Assembly: GCA_034620365.1 (NCBI GenBank)
Contig: JAQGEQ010000240.1
Location: forward strand, 124,001-188,000
Origin: Pegea sp. RAD2-039
Lineage: Eukaryota > Chordata > Thaliacea > Salpida > Salpidae
DNA: 64,000 nt
Reading direction: 5' to 3'
The notes under the pieces were generated by a model that did no database searches, was not told the origin of the DNA, and was given only the letters and a program-made list of their open reading frames with translations. Position numbers and translations under genes: made by a program. Positions 24,771 through 36,993 of this stretch are shown one piece after another (positions within the stretch are counted from its first letter, which is position 1; every line of letters starts with the position of its first letter).

Positions 24771-25079
24771 TTTTTAACGAGAAGAATCATAAAACTAAGA
24801 AAGAGATGAAGTCTGAGAAAATTCAACTTCATGTTTTGCTGATTGTGTAAAAACATAGAGATAAAAACTTTTAGTTTCCTCTTTGTTAGGTAAAGATGTA
24901 AAAATAGCAACAAATTTATCTTCTTTAATTTAATAACTGTTTTTTTCTCCTGCAAATTAAATAACAATGAAAAACGTTTACAAAATCTCAGACATTTGCA
25001 AATTAGTAACCAAAAAAACAAAAGAAATCTGTTTAGTGACAAAGATGAAGAGAAGATAAATAGAAAGATGAAAACATAG

Positions 25080-25199
25080 GCAAGACCGAAAACCATCACA
25101 GAAATAAAACAAAGATATGAAACAGATACTTTAAAAGAACAGTACGATATCTTCATGGAAAACATCAACCTCGTGGAATTACATGAGACAACAAAGTGA
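25080..25199 (+). other. Orphan terminal coding exon
   Basis: Directly after an ACATAG acceptor, a 40-codon frame runs to TGA. It encodes a charged, amphipathic helix including TITEIKQRYETDTLKEQYD. Base composition is coding-like and GC-richer than the flanks. In the same frame upstream there is a further charged stretch, separated by a single TAG at 25077-25079. I could not join it in phase to the candidate gene at 24315, so it may belong to that gene, to another one, or be a relic. It converges tail-to-tail with DCLK. Confidence 0.35.
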
Positions 25200-25324
25200 A
25201 CCAACAAAACGTTCAGTACATGCAGAGTCAGGCTTCCACCCTTGCACTAGTTTCAGCCAATCACAAAACAGTTGAAGTAGTTTCATATCAGTTTCCTTAT
25301 AGTTTGAAAAAAAGCTGTTTATTG

Positions 25325-25403
25325 CTACAAGTTCAAAATAGATTTGAAAGATTGGTAAGGAGAAGTTTCTGCTGATTGATCATCGTCATCTTTCAGAACA
25401 GCT
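25325..25403 (-). other. Possible alternative last exon of DCLK
   Basis: On the minus strand a CTCTTTTACAG acceptor is followed by a short frame encoding an acidic, Ser-rich tail (KDDDDQSAETSPYQSF) and a TAG. AATAAA comes immediately after (25318-25323 on the + strand as TTTATT). DCLK proteins in vertebrates also end in an acidic Ser/Pro-rich tail. Splicing from the terminal DCLK exon would need the donor GTGTAAG at 25486 and a two-base shift of the acceptor, so the junction is uncertain. Confidence 0.35.
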
Positions 25404-25418
25404 CTGTAAAAGAGGATT

Positions 25419-28400
25419 TCAGTGAAAGCAAGAATGAGATGTTGATTGAATTGAAACCTTGAGTACGCGTGCGTTGGTGCTTACACGTTTTTTCTTAGAG
25501 TTTCGACGAATATTCGGCGAGGGAGCCAAAATTGGGGCGTCGTTGGTAGTTTTAGGATATGTAGGGGTTCTTCTTAATACTTCGTGTTGACGTCTCACCT
25601 GAAAGTTAAAAATCATCAAATTGATGAAAAGGAAAGAAAAAGATGACCCACAGGTGATAACCAGGACTTTTGCAAAAGATCCCTAGCAGTGGGTCTCTTC
25701 CTAGGATCAGCGACAAGAGTAGCTTCAATGATCCTAAAAGCCGAAGGAGACACACTATCCCATCTTGAAGTGGGATACCTTAAATTGTTAGCAATGATCG
25801 CATCGAATAACTCCTCCTGATTATTCGTTGCTGATCTAAAAGGAGGATATCCACATAACATGATGTAGGTGATGATACCAGATGCCCAAATATCCACTTC
25901 GTACCCATATCTAGGTAAATAGAGTTTGTTTGAGCTATTTGATGGATGTCAGTTGCAACAAACCCGTTTTGAAGGATTATTTCAGGAGCTACATATGTTG
26001 GGGTCCCACATACTGTATACAAAGGTCCTTTCATAGTTGTAGCCATTCCAAAATCAGCCAATTTTAGACTTTTTTTACCATTTATATTTACAGAAATCTG
26101 AAAAATTACAAAGAAAGTTCATTGTGCGAAGAGCAATTGCAAATAGATTGCGTATTCGCATACCAATGAATTATTGATGCGTGCTAAAAACACTAAACTG
26201 AATTGTAGTCGAGTTTCGACACTAGGTGACAGTGAAGCACAAGGTGATTTGAACTTACTAGTAAGTTTTCTGGCTTCACATCACGGTGTACGATTGATCG
26301 TTCATGTAAGTATGTGAGAGCTTGTAGAATGTCGTAGAGATACAAGCTAGCATCCTGTTCAGAAAAAGAATAATCTCCAGATGAGATGGTTTCGAATAAA
26401 TCTCCTCCCTGAACAGATCTGATGTTTATTAAAAGATAAATAATGAAGCAACAAACAGACATTTGCATATTCAAGGATCATATAGATGTCATGACTCGTT
26501 TGTAAATCTTTTACTAATCTAATGATGTTTCGATGGCGAATAGATCGTAACAAATTGACCTCATTAACCGCCAAGCTTTCCTAAACACAAAAAAGCTTTT
26601 TAACAGATTGTCTGAAACAGCTGTTCAGTTGTCTCAAATTGATTTCTCATTTCAATCGACAACTGTAAACCGCAGACAGTCAAGTTTATCATCTTACTTC
26701 AACATTACAAAACTGAAATTACTTAATCCTCGACAAGTAACCGACCTTTCCGTTGTACTTGGACCGGTCCACCACTTTTAAAGCATACTTATTTCCGGTT
26801 GCTCGTTCGAAACACATTCGTACTTCCGCATATGTTCCATCCCCAATAATTTCATGAATGTCATACAATTCAGCTACCTCTAAAGGCCACTTCGAGTCGA
26901 ATTGATGATCATTAGAAGTCTGGAAATAAACAGAAAGTTTGACGAGGGTTTCATTAGCTACTAAAACCTACTTTTGGTGAAATAAAAGGTTTGATTGAGG
27001 AGGTATTGTTGTGATGTCGAAGTACTGATGCTGTTGGCATACTAACAGGTCGCTTCTTGGTTCCTGACACACTGTTACTATGCTTACGTTGTAACACAAC
27101 CCTTTTAGATCTATCATTTGATTGTGAATAAGGTCTGATGGTTCTCGCTTCTGTAATTTCCTTACTTTAATCATTCATCTCGAGTAAGACAGCTTCACGT
27201 ATGCTTAGTGTTACTATTTTGACTACTTAGCGATAAGTAATAAGCTTGGTAATCAAAATTGAAATATCTTAACAAATACAACTAGCTTTGCATCAACCAT
27301 TTGATACTAATGTAAAAATAAATTGAAATAGTTTAGTACATGATCTAATTATTAGATTTAACTATTAAACAAAAAAGTTAGTCATCATAAAAATACTAAA
27401 AAACTTTTCCAAGGGAGAATTACAATTCTAAACAAATTATTTCAAAACTACGAAATACTATCAGCAGATTTATTTATCAATAAATAAATAAATTTGAATT
27501 GATACAAAGATACCATCGAATTGATTCGATAAGTTTTGTTGTGGATAAAAGTTCAGTTACTAATTCAACAGTTTTTTATCTAACAACAAAAATCAAATCA
27601 AACATAGAATTTCATAAAGTTTAAAATCAATAAACTGTAAACAGAAAGAAAAGAAAAGTCTGATAGTATAAAAAAAAAAGAAAAAAATGAGTGCAGATGA
27701 TGAATAATTGATAAAGTAGTTGATTAATGAAGCAGCCAGACTACAAAAACAAACCTTCCGAAGCTACAACAAAGTCTTGATGAGAAGGCTTCTCATGATT
27801 ACCATATGCTATGAAAATACTGTCTTCACAAAAGAAATCTTGAAGACATAAAACCTTTAAAAGATAAAGATCAATTCAGGTAGAAATAAGAAGTTTCCAC
27901 AAACTTGTTTTCCACTAAGACCAAATACTTTTCTAACAGCTCCACTATCCAGTCTTATTGCTTCAGTTATATCATTGAAGACTTGTTCGAGTGAATGACA
28001 AGTCTTTTTATTCAACAACAAACGAATCTGTAACAAATAAACTATAAATAAAAGTAGCGACAAAAAAGCTCGTTTACAGATTTCCGAGGTTTGATGCCAC
28101 TTCTTATAATAAACACCAGTCGAGGTCTAATTGCTTCACGATCAAACCCATTTGCTGATTGGTTACTCATACTACTCCGCACGTTCAAGCTTCGATTTAA
28201 AGCCTCGTGGCTCGTACAACTCCGCATCTCACCATCGTGTAGTTGGAAAGTGCGATTAATTTGCTATGAAAATAATTACAAATCAGTTTCACATGAATTT
28301 GATTGGCCAAAAGCATTTCCCAACCTGCTTATTCAGACCAATAGAAGCAGAGCTGGCTGCTCTAACATTGACACACCAATCTGGGTTAGTCCTACCTCCA

Positions 28401-30033
28401 TAATCAACTCGTTTGAAAGTATCAAGTGAAGCACAAACATAACTCCCTCCTACAAGTTCGGAATATTTCATTTGATGTTAAAAACAAATTAATTTCCACT
28501 GAAGATCGGAATAAGTGGTTTAAAGAAGTACTCGACTACAACATCGATCGACCACATTATTAAAGCGGACTTTTTTTTATTTTAAATCAAGACTTGAATG
28601 TCTTTAATACCAATTTTTTCAAGATTACCTTCAACAAGATCATCAAGTGAATTAATTTTTTTTGATCCATCAGTCGTGAAGACATAACGAACACCCTGGG
28701 GTAGACTTGCTTTATCCGCTAGTCGAGTAGTTAAATCAGCCAATAAAGACTCAAACGTCCTAAATCTAGCTGTAGATACAACATAGACTAGCCCTTGATA
28801 AAAACGATCTCCATTCCTATAGAAACGAACCTGCAAAGAAGTTTTACATCTAAATATATAAAATCATAAAATAATCAGATGCAGTACCATAATAAACAAG
28901 AAAAAACGTGAGAAAGCTGAGACATGTATTGCTAGGTTACTGGCTCAGTAGCTGATCTTTCTACTATGACTAGTCGCCTTAAAAATTCTCAACTCTTAAA
29001 CTAACGAAGAAACACACTTGACAGAAATTGTTCTTCATCTTCAAATTAGTCAAACACAAGTTTAATTTGTTTTCCTACATGTGGTTTTCAAGTAGGTGTG
29101 CTACACATAAATACAATACTTGATAGAATATCTCAAACCCTTTCTCCTTATGCTATAGTAATCAATGAAAACAATACAATTGAAAATTTGTTTCAAATTT
29201 TTGATCAGATTATTTGAAAAAAAGTATGCAGATCTATTTGAACATTTCTATGTAGAAGTTTATTCATATGTTTAAAAAAAGCCCAAATATTTTTACACAA
29301 ATTAAGCTTGAAATTTAACTTCAATTAATTAGAGATTTTAAAGAACTCAATTTAAAATATATATTATGAGTTACAACAATTATATAATGAATGAAAGAAG
29401 AACTAAAGATGAAAATTATTAGAATAATATTTGCTAGTGATCACAAGTCAACAGTACTACATTAAAATTAGTTAGTCACTAATTATTTATCAATAGTTAT
29501 TTCACAATTTTATTGCCAACATACCTTCATTACTCTCAATTTTTCAAAAGCTTTCTGCAATGACTGTGTCCTATATAAAGGTTTTCCAAAAAATGTTTTA
29601 GTTGCAGAGGTACTAGACCTGTAAGAAAGTATATCATGATTAAAATTAGACAATATAAACAAAATTTTGAAAAGTGATATACAAATTAAATTTAAATTAT
29701 ATAATTTAATGCTTAAATTAGTAGAGGTATATCTTTATTAGGCATATCTAATATCTTAAAAATAGGTTGAAACTCTATAAAAATAAATATAATGATTTAC
29801 ATATAAACAACAATGATTAATTCAAACACCATTAGGCATTAATACTTGAATAGTATTTGATAAAAGTATATTTATCAATAATAGAAAGTTTTTTTTATTA
29901 ACTACTTAAATAAGTAACAATTGAAATATTTATATTAAGAAAATACCAAATCTTTCATCAAACAAGCTACTAACCTTCTAGGCCTATGCTGTTTACTATT
30001 AAAAGAACTTTCACTGCCGGCTAACGTCATCAT
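25419..30033 (-). CDS. DCLK: Doublecortin-like kinase (DCLK1/2 type)
   Basis: Microtubule-binding serine/threonine kinase of the CAMK group. Exons in transcript order: 30033-29975, 29618-29525, 28830-28629, 28449-28325, 28263-28078, 28027-27905, 27854-27755, 27150-26972, 26919-26746, 26580-26461, 26408-26259, 26097-25964, 25910-25652, 25598-25419; 694 aa, in frame. Two doublecortin domains lie at about residues 52-150 ([19 protein letters not shown]) and 200-290 ([20 protein letters not shown]). A Ser-rich linker follows, then a kinase domain with glycine loop [23 protein letters not shown] (HRD at 495-497), ADFG (DFG at 519-521) and VAPEI. All catalytic motifs are present, so it should be active. 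Usual family length is about 730-760. The C-terminus is uncertain because another terminal exon candidate lies at 25325-25403. The same stretch carries a poly(A) signal. Confidence 0.92.
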
Positions 30034-33000
30034 GTATTATTCTTCACCAAATTGTTAAAAACTATTAAAAAATAACATTAACACCATTTTACCCACCTAA
30101 TATATAAGAAGAAATGATATCAAACTTTATAGCGGAAATGTTTTATCACGTCACACTTGAATATCATCATAAGAAAGTTCTTTAACTTGGGCTAATTTTC
30201 TAATAATATCTTATTGGTTAAAGCTTTTATTATTATTTAAAAAAAACTAAAAAATTTTAAATATATTTTAAATATACAAACAAAGATATAAATAACAAAA
30301 TTTAGTGATTTGAAAAACTGTAAGAAACTAAATAAAAATTAAATATATTAAGCTGATTTTTGCCCTATTAAATATGTACAAACTATACAAAGTTGATAAA
30401 AATTATTCAGTAACAAAAATTTGTTGAATATAATTCTTGAATAAAAAATTACAATTTAATTTGTCATAAAAACTGTAAAAGCTCCATGAAAAAGCAAATC
30501 AACATCTACTTTGCAATTGTCATCTATTTTCATTAAATATTTAAAGATAGATTTAAAAATTAAATGCAAGTTTTTACAACTTAACAAGTAACTGTAAGTT
30601 ATTCAAATCAAAACATCTTAAAATTAAAAATTAATAAGGTTTTATCCTAGTTTCACATCAAATTTATAAAATGTGTATAGAAATAAATTTGTCATCAGTT
30701 AAATTTATGTTTTGAACTCCCTTACAAAATGTTTTCTAAATCTCTCTAAAAGTCAACTTATTTAAGTATAATCAATCCAAGAAAAACATATTTTACATTT
30801 CTTTGGTAAACTAAAACATTTATTTCCTAAAGAATGTAGGAAAATTAATATACTTACCTAATAAACGATCAAATTGATACTATAATATTATAATTATAAA
30901 AGATAACCACAGTGCATATAAAAAAAGATCTTTTAAAGGTTAGTTAAGCAGGTAAATCAATAGGTTTAACAAATTTCTGTATTTTTTTCCTACATAAGTT
31001 TTAATTATTAAAACGATGCAACTGCTAACATAATGATTTTAATTAACAGACTTAAAAGTAAAATCAAAATAGTTGATGACTCAAGCAAAGACTAAGAAGA
31101 AACAAAAAGGTTTATAAAGTAAACAATACTTTATAATAAAGCAACAACTTTTTAAAAGTAAGACTAAAAGCTGATTTCTCAAAAAAATAGTAGAAACTAA
31201 AAACTGAAAAATAAGTAATGGGCTTGGTTAACAAAAATTATTCCATAAAATAATAAACTAACAAAAAGCTGCCAAATTAAAGTCGAAAAACTATTTCTGA
31301 ACTAAAAGAAAAACTACTAATTTAGTACAAAATTTTCAAACAGATTTTTTATAACTATTTCATATTTTTATTAAAAATTATCCCAATTTTAAAGTTTAAT
31401 AATAACAAAACGGTTTTGTTTTTGTAATTTGTAAATAAAAGTAATTATAAGTAAAAATTATTAGTGAACTTGATCACTGTGTAATGGTCTATCATTTTAA
31501 GTCACACAAACTAATTCTTTATCAAATATCACAAAATTACTTAGAATTCAGTAAATGATTTGATTAGAATTAAGTTCAATAGATTTATTTTCGTTTTTTG
31601 ATTATGCCAAACAATATTTGTCTATAAACCTAATAACATAAAACAATTCACTAATTTTATTACATCATGTTTTTGTTTTGTTTTTGAAATATTTATTTTT
31701 TTTAGAATCACTCAAAAGTAAAATTATTTTTTAAGGCTGAAATAATATAACTCAACTTTAATTTTTCATAAGAAAATATCATCAATAAAAAACTGAGGTA
31801 ATCCACTTAGTGGTAGCACCTCATGTTTATAATAAATTATATCCGTTGCCATGTCCTTAAATGTTCAAGAATTTATCAGTAATCGAAATTGGCTTATAAC
31901 CAAATTACCAAACAATTTTGAAAAGCAAATGAAATAGAAATTCTGATATTTTAGAATTTTTAGCATTACTTTAGTTTTTTTTTTAATAAATTGCTGACTA
32001 AAACTTTCTTAACTTAGTTAACATTAACCCAAAACAAATTTATAAATTTCACGTTTATTCTGTGAGCTTGACATAATGATAACAACCATTAAATTAACAA
32101 AATCATTAAAAGTAAGAAATAAGTTTTTGCAAAGAGCTTATAATACCGAATTTATTATAGATTACAGCTTACTTTTAGTTTGCTGAGAATATTAAATACT
32201 TAAAATGATAATAATTTACTAATTTTGTCCAGCCATTGTTATTTCTTAAACAAGTTTTATAAATATGAAAATTGTTTTCGATCGTATTGTGGTAAAACAT
32301 AAATATGTAATTCGTGATTCTTGTATAGATCTTTGTCACTCGGCAATAGCTTGTGTTGTAGGTAGCGCGTATCGTTGGTATAATTATTTATGTTGTTAGT
32401 CGACTTCTTAATAATTTGAATAAAGATATATATAAAAATCATTACACGTATCAGTTACAATTAAAAAACTAATAAATGGCATGTTATAACACATATTGTT
32501 TTATATGTATTTTAGATGTCATAAATTTTGAAATTGAAATTTATTTCAGCTTTAACATAATGACGTTTAGCTTGCTATTTTTAAATTTAAGTTTTAACTC
32601 CAAAGTTTTACGTAATTTAGGCTCTACAATTTTTTGCCTTATCTAGTTTTTAAATTACGACAAAAAAATCATCTTAAACATGTGATTTAATTGTTAATGC
32701 ATTTTAACTAGACTTATGGAAGTCATTTTTTTTAACGAAATTGGTATAATTATTGATTTAAAAACTTTTAAAAAGTCATTAAGTTTGTTCAAAAAAATTC
32801 TTGATTGGCTCTGTCTCTCTTTATGGTATAAATGTAAAAGTAAAGAATCGTAAATAACTTCTTAACGAATATATTAGGCATAAAAGAAAGCTTCTAAAAC
32901 ACTTTTTAATAGTATGATAAAGAGTATTATGTAAGTGTTGATACATAGAAATACATGCTTAAATAATCTAGTAGGTAATGTGAACTGACGGATAAATTAT

Positions 33001-33233
33001 TCTTTATTAAACGAATTTCACACTTCCACAGTCTTAATGTACAAATTAATTTTTTCACGCTCTAATTCAATTACGAACTAAGAAATCATTTAAATAAGTT
33101 AACAGTAAATTTCAATTAAAAGAAAATGAATTAACTTTGCTTAATGACTTATAGTAGTTTACCTTTTGAATCCTTTATTTATGTAAATTAATATTTTGGA
33201 TCGTAAAGAGACTCCTTACAACTAGCAAGATTC

Positions 33234-33252
33234 ATGGTGCGTGTTGCACCAT
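33234..33252. repeat. Short GC-rich inverted repeat
   Basis: ATGGTGC at 33234-33240 is the exact inverse complement of GCACCAT at 33246-33252, with loop GTGTT. It stands out in the AT-rich desert but is short; no function is assigned. Confidence 0.4.
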
Positions 33253-35221
33253 TTATAACTTTTCTTGTTGCGCCTTGCCATTATCTTATTCTGAATGACA
33301 ACCTTCTATACAAATACTTACAAACAACATTTTGGTTTTTTCTTTTAAATGTTTTTGTAAAACTCGTACTACCAAATAATCTAAATTTAGATTAAAAACA
33401 GCAATAGCTTAAATCAGTTCAGATAAAAAAAACACTAAGACACTAATCTATTATAGATTAGATGCATAAATATGTTTATAATTTAACTAAGCTAGCAGAT
33501 TGTCCTATAAAATATTTTCGGCAATCAAAGCTAACATTGAAATAAAGAAAACTTTACTATGGTGGTTAAAGATGTTTAGAAATTGCTTACTTTCATGCTA
33601 CTTTTTATAATCATTTTTTACTCTTATCTTCTATCGAAAAGTACTTATTTCGATTTTTGACTTTAATATGTACGGATTATTACTATAAGTACATTTTAAT
33701 AATTTTTTTTGCTAAAATACATGAAATAATTATATAAAAGTCTATCTTCTATTAGAATAAAGTAAACTCAAACCTTTGATAATAAGACAAATGTTTTAAA
33801 ATGATAAACATAATTAAATAAAATATTTTTAAGCTTAAGATTAAAAACGATAAAGACTATACTGCTTATAAAATTAAAACCTGAAATCATTCATAAAAGA
33901 CTGTATAAAAATTTAAAAACATTTAAAATTAGTTTCATTCTTTCTACTAATGTTTAATATCAATATATTGAATTTGATTTCAAATATACTATTGAATAAT
34001 TCAATAATTACAAATATTATTTCATTTATTTTATAAAGTAAACTATTCAAGAGAAAAAATTTACTAGTCCAAAAGTATGACCACTAGGACTTATTAAAAA
34101 CTGAAGTAAATTATTTTACCTAAATTAAATATAAATAAAATATACATATACATATAAATAATTAAATGTCAAAACTTTTCAGTTATATCTAAACTCCGCT
34201 GATTTTTTAACAAGATTGGTTATAACTAATGTCAATATGAAAATCATATTTTCCTAACGACGCCCGAACTCAGACGTTTTGTTTGATTAATTCTCTCAAA
34301 TAATCTAAGTACCATAAAGACTTAACTATGAAAGCAAATTTATCAAAATAAGCTATTTAGCTTGTTTTTTAATGATGAAATTATAAAATTACTAATATTA
34401 TGTATAATTATTTCAATAAAAAAAATAAGACTGCATTACAACTAACCTTGTTTACATTTTCTTTTAAAAACTAATCGTTTAATTCATCAATCAGTTAGAA
34501 ATGTATTCTGATTTTATGTAAATTATAGTTATATTTAGATAATCTTACCAACGAATTGTATCTAGTTTCTTATTTAGTTAAGTTATTTTTGAAGATTTTA
34601 TTGTAGTTGTTTTTAAGTTTGTTTTTTAGTAATAATTATTATTTTTTGTATTTTCAAGTTTAAATTTCTATTAAAAAATTATCTGACTTTATTTTTTTAT
34701 TTAAATGGTTAACATATATAATTTTAATATAGTAGATATAATATTATTTTATTCAAAAGAAATATAAATTTTTAAAGTTTATATTTTTCAATGAAGTGAT
34801 TTTTGAATTTGAACATAATATTATAGGATTTAGTTGTCAAAGTGAATGTTACATATAATATTTTCAGCTTTGTAAGGTATTTTGTGGTTGGAAATTAGTT
34901 GTTTATGTTTTATATAATTATAAATTATTATAAAAAATGGTTAAATTTATTATAGTAAAATGTATATCATTGTATATCATTATATATATAATTGTTTTAG
35001 AAATTACAATGCACAAAATATAATTATAGATTTAAAAAATAGTTTTCACTTTTTCGGTAATGATGTTTACTTTTGTTAAACGACTATGAATCTGAATTTT
35101 TCTTGTAACTTTAGATTTCATATTAAGTTAGAGCATGTCATTATACTTCTAAAAGATTGAAACCAAATCTTTAAGATTAAATTCTAAGTTATTATACTTA
35201 AAAATTTTCTTGAAATATTAT

Positions 35222-35242
35222 AAAATATATTTTATACTTTAG
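35222..35242 (+). promoter_or_regulatory. Splice acceptor 23 nt upstream of ACTR1 ATG
   Basis: The T-rich stretch TTTTATACTTTAG ends at 35242, and the ATG is at 35266. No coding exon precedes it. It is either a 5'-UTR intron acceptor or a trans-splice site. Confidence 0.4.
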
Positions 35243-35265
35243 GTACATTTTTATTATTGCTTAAA

Positions 35266-36390
35266 ATGGAGTCTTATGATGTGATTGCCAATCAACCAGT
35301 AGTTATTGATAATGGTTCTGGTATGATTAAAGCTGGATTTGCTGGTGACCAAGTATCAAAGTCATACTTTTCAAACTATATTGGTAGACCAAAACATGTT
35401 CGTGTAATGGTTGGTGCACTTGAGGGGGAAACCTTTATTGGATCTAAAGCACAAGAACATAGAGGCTTGTTGAGTATTCATTACCCAATAGAACATGGAA
35501 TTGTAACAGATTGGAATGACATGGAACGTGTGTGGCAATATATATACTCAAAAAATGAATTAAATACTTATACAGAAGATCACCCTGTTTTATTAACTGA
35601 AGCTCCTTTAAATCCCAAACAAAATAGAGAGCGTGCAGCAGAGATATTCTTTGAAACTTTTAATGTACCTGCTTTCTTTATTTCAATTCCCTCAGTTTTA
35701 TCTTTATATGCTGCTGGTAGAACTACGGGAGTCGTGTTAGATTCAGGTGATGGTGTAACACATGCTGTACCTATATATGAAGGATTTTCACTACCTCACT
35801 CAATTATTCGTAGTGATGTTGCTGGACGAGATATCACTAAGTACCTTCAGTTATTACTAAGAAAAGAAGGTTTGTTTTTTAAGACCACTGCTGAAACAGA
35901 GATTGTAAAAACTATTAAAGAAAGAATGTGTTATTTGTCATTAAATGCTAAAGATGAATCTGAAACTGATAAAAAACCGTTCACACTGCCAGATGGTAGT
36001 GTAGTCGATATTGGTTCTACTAAACACCGTGCCCCTGAAATTCTCTTCCAGCCTCATCTGATTGGTGAAGAGTGTCAAGGAATACATGAAATACTAAATA
36101 ATAGTATTCTGAAATGTGACATGGATCTAAGAAGAACCTTATATCAAAATATTGTACTTTCTGGGGGATCAACATTAGTAAAAGGTTTTGGTGATAGGTT
36201 GCTAACTGAAGTAAAACATCTTGCTCCTAAAGATGTTAAAATTAAGATTCTTGCTACCCAAGAACGACTTTACTCTGCTTGGATTGGGGGATCAATCCTG
36301 GCAGGTCTTGATACATTCAAGAAAATGTGGGTAAGCAAGCGTGAATATGAAGAAGGTAGACAACGTGCTTTGCATAAGAAGATGTTTTAA
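35266..36390 (+). CDS. ACTR1: Centractin (actin-related protein 1), dynactin subunit
   Basis: Arp1 forms the short actin-like filament at the core of dynactin, the adaptor that links cytoplasmic dynein to cargo. The 374-residue intronless frame starts [19 protein letters not shown], as in human centractin (376 aa). It carries the actin-fold nucleotide motifs [13 protein letters not shown] (phosphate loop 1), [13 protein letters not shown] (phosphate loop 2) and [10 protein letters not shown] (adenosine loop). The C-terminus [10 protein letters not shown] is also family-typical. Similarity is high along the whole length, which separates it from conventional actin and from other Arps. The start is fixed by the conserved N-terminus. 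AATAAA lies at 36529. TTC17 follows on the same strand 603 bp downstream. Confidence 0.96.
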   Translation: MESYDVIANQPVVIDNGSGMIKAGFAGDQVSKSYFSNYIGRPKHVRVMVGALEGETFIGSKAQEHRGLLSIHYPIEHGIVTDWNDMERVWQYIYSKNELNTYTEDHPVLLTEAPLNPKQNRERAAEIFFETFNVPAFFISIPSVLSLYAAGRTTGVVLDSGDGVTHAVPIYEGFSLPHSIIRSDVAGRDITKYLQLLLRKEGLFFKTTAETEIVKTIKERMCYLSLNAKDESETDKKPFTLPDGSVVDIGSTKHRAPEILFQPHLIGEECQGIHEILNNSILKCDMDLRRTLYQNIVLSGGSTLVKGFGDRLLTEVKHLAPKDVKIKILATQERLYSAWIGGSILAGLDTFKKMWVSKREYEEGRQRALHKKMF

Positions 36391-36993
36391 TCTGCTCTCA
36401 GTAACTTTGCATCAGATTCAATCATGTCATCAACTTGAACTCAAGTTTCCTTGTCAAGCTCTTTGTATGTTGTATACAGGTTAATGATAACATTTGTTGC
36501 ATGAAAATGAAATCAACTAATTTAAGGAAATAAAATACTTGAGTCTAAGTTGACTGATATAGGTAGTAATTATTTTGAAACATTTCATTAAAAGCTCTTT
36601 ATGTGTGTATAATTGTGTCTTTAAAAATAGCTCTCTACTTTATGCCGATGAAAGAGTAACTAACAATTTTATTTGAGACATCGTAATTTAATTTATTGTT
36701 TCTAAAAGCGATAGTAGTAGGACTAGATTTTCTTGATTTAAAATTGATAATTTTTAAATCAGAGTGCTTACAATTTGCTAGATGTAAAATTTTTCAACCT
36801 TTTTTTGTTTATATCTTTCCGTAAGTTTATCAAAAATTATCCAACTTTCTATGTGACTTTATTAACTCAGTTAGAATGCTATATTTGTTAACTTTATTGT
36901 TTCTTTTGCTTGTTGCTAATATTTTATTTCTCAAAATTTTAGAGCAAGGCCTAACTGCATTTGTTAAATTGTTGTGGTAGTTAGGCTTTGAAT
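36391..36993. other. ACTR1-TTC17 spacer
   Basis: 603 bp containing the ACTR1 3' UTR, its AATAAA at 36529 and the start region of TTC17. A TAG acceptor-like sequence lies about 12-15 nt before the TTC17 ATG. The spacing is too long to argue for an operon on its own. Confidence 0.5.

Larger units (their letters stand above)
30034..35265. other. 5 kb AT-rich gene desert between DCLK and ACTR1
   Basis: Divergent promoters of DCLK (-) and ACTR1 (+) must lie at its ends. Inside I see a 61-codon ATG-to-TAA frame on the minus strand (32257-32442) without any recognisable motif. There is also a short hairpin at 33234-33252 (ATGGTGC/GCACCAT, 7-bp stem, 5-nt loop). The rest is simple AT-rich DNA. No exon chains were found. 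Confidence 0.45.

Noticed and set aside
24680..25207. 175-codon open frame on the minus strand, strongly hydrophobic
   Set aside because: It looks like the antisense of lysine/glutamate-rich plus-strand coding sequence, where AAA/GAA become TTT/TTC. It has no family features.
28930..28985. tRNA-like A box (TGGCTCAGTAGC) in a DCLK intron
   Set aside because: No matching B box or cloverleaf could be formed downstream.
31794..31823. TGAGGT...ACCTCA stem-loop, considered as a small RNA (let-7-like start)
   Set aside because: The stem is short and interrupted, the let-7 seed does not continue, and no hairpin of precursor length can be formed.
32257..32442. 61-codon minus-strand frame in the gene desert
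   Set aside because: No motif, no neighbouring exon and no splice signals; expected by chance in a stretch this long.
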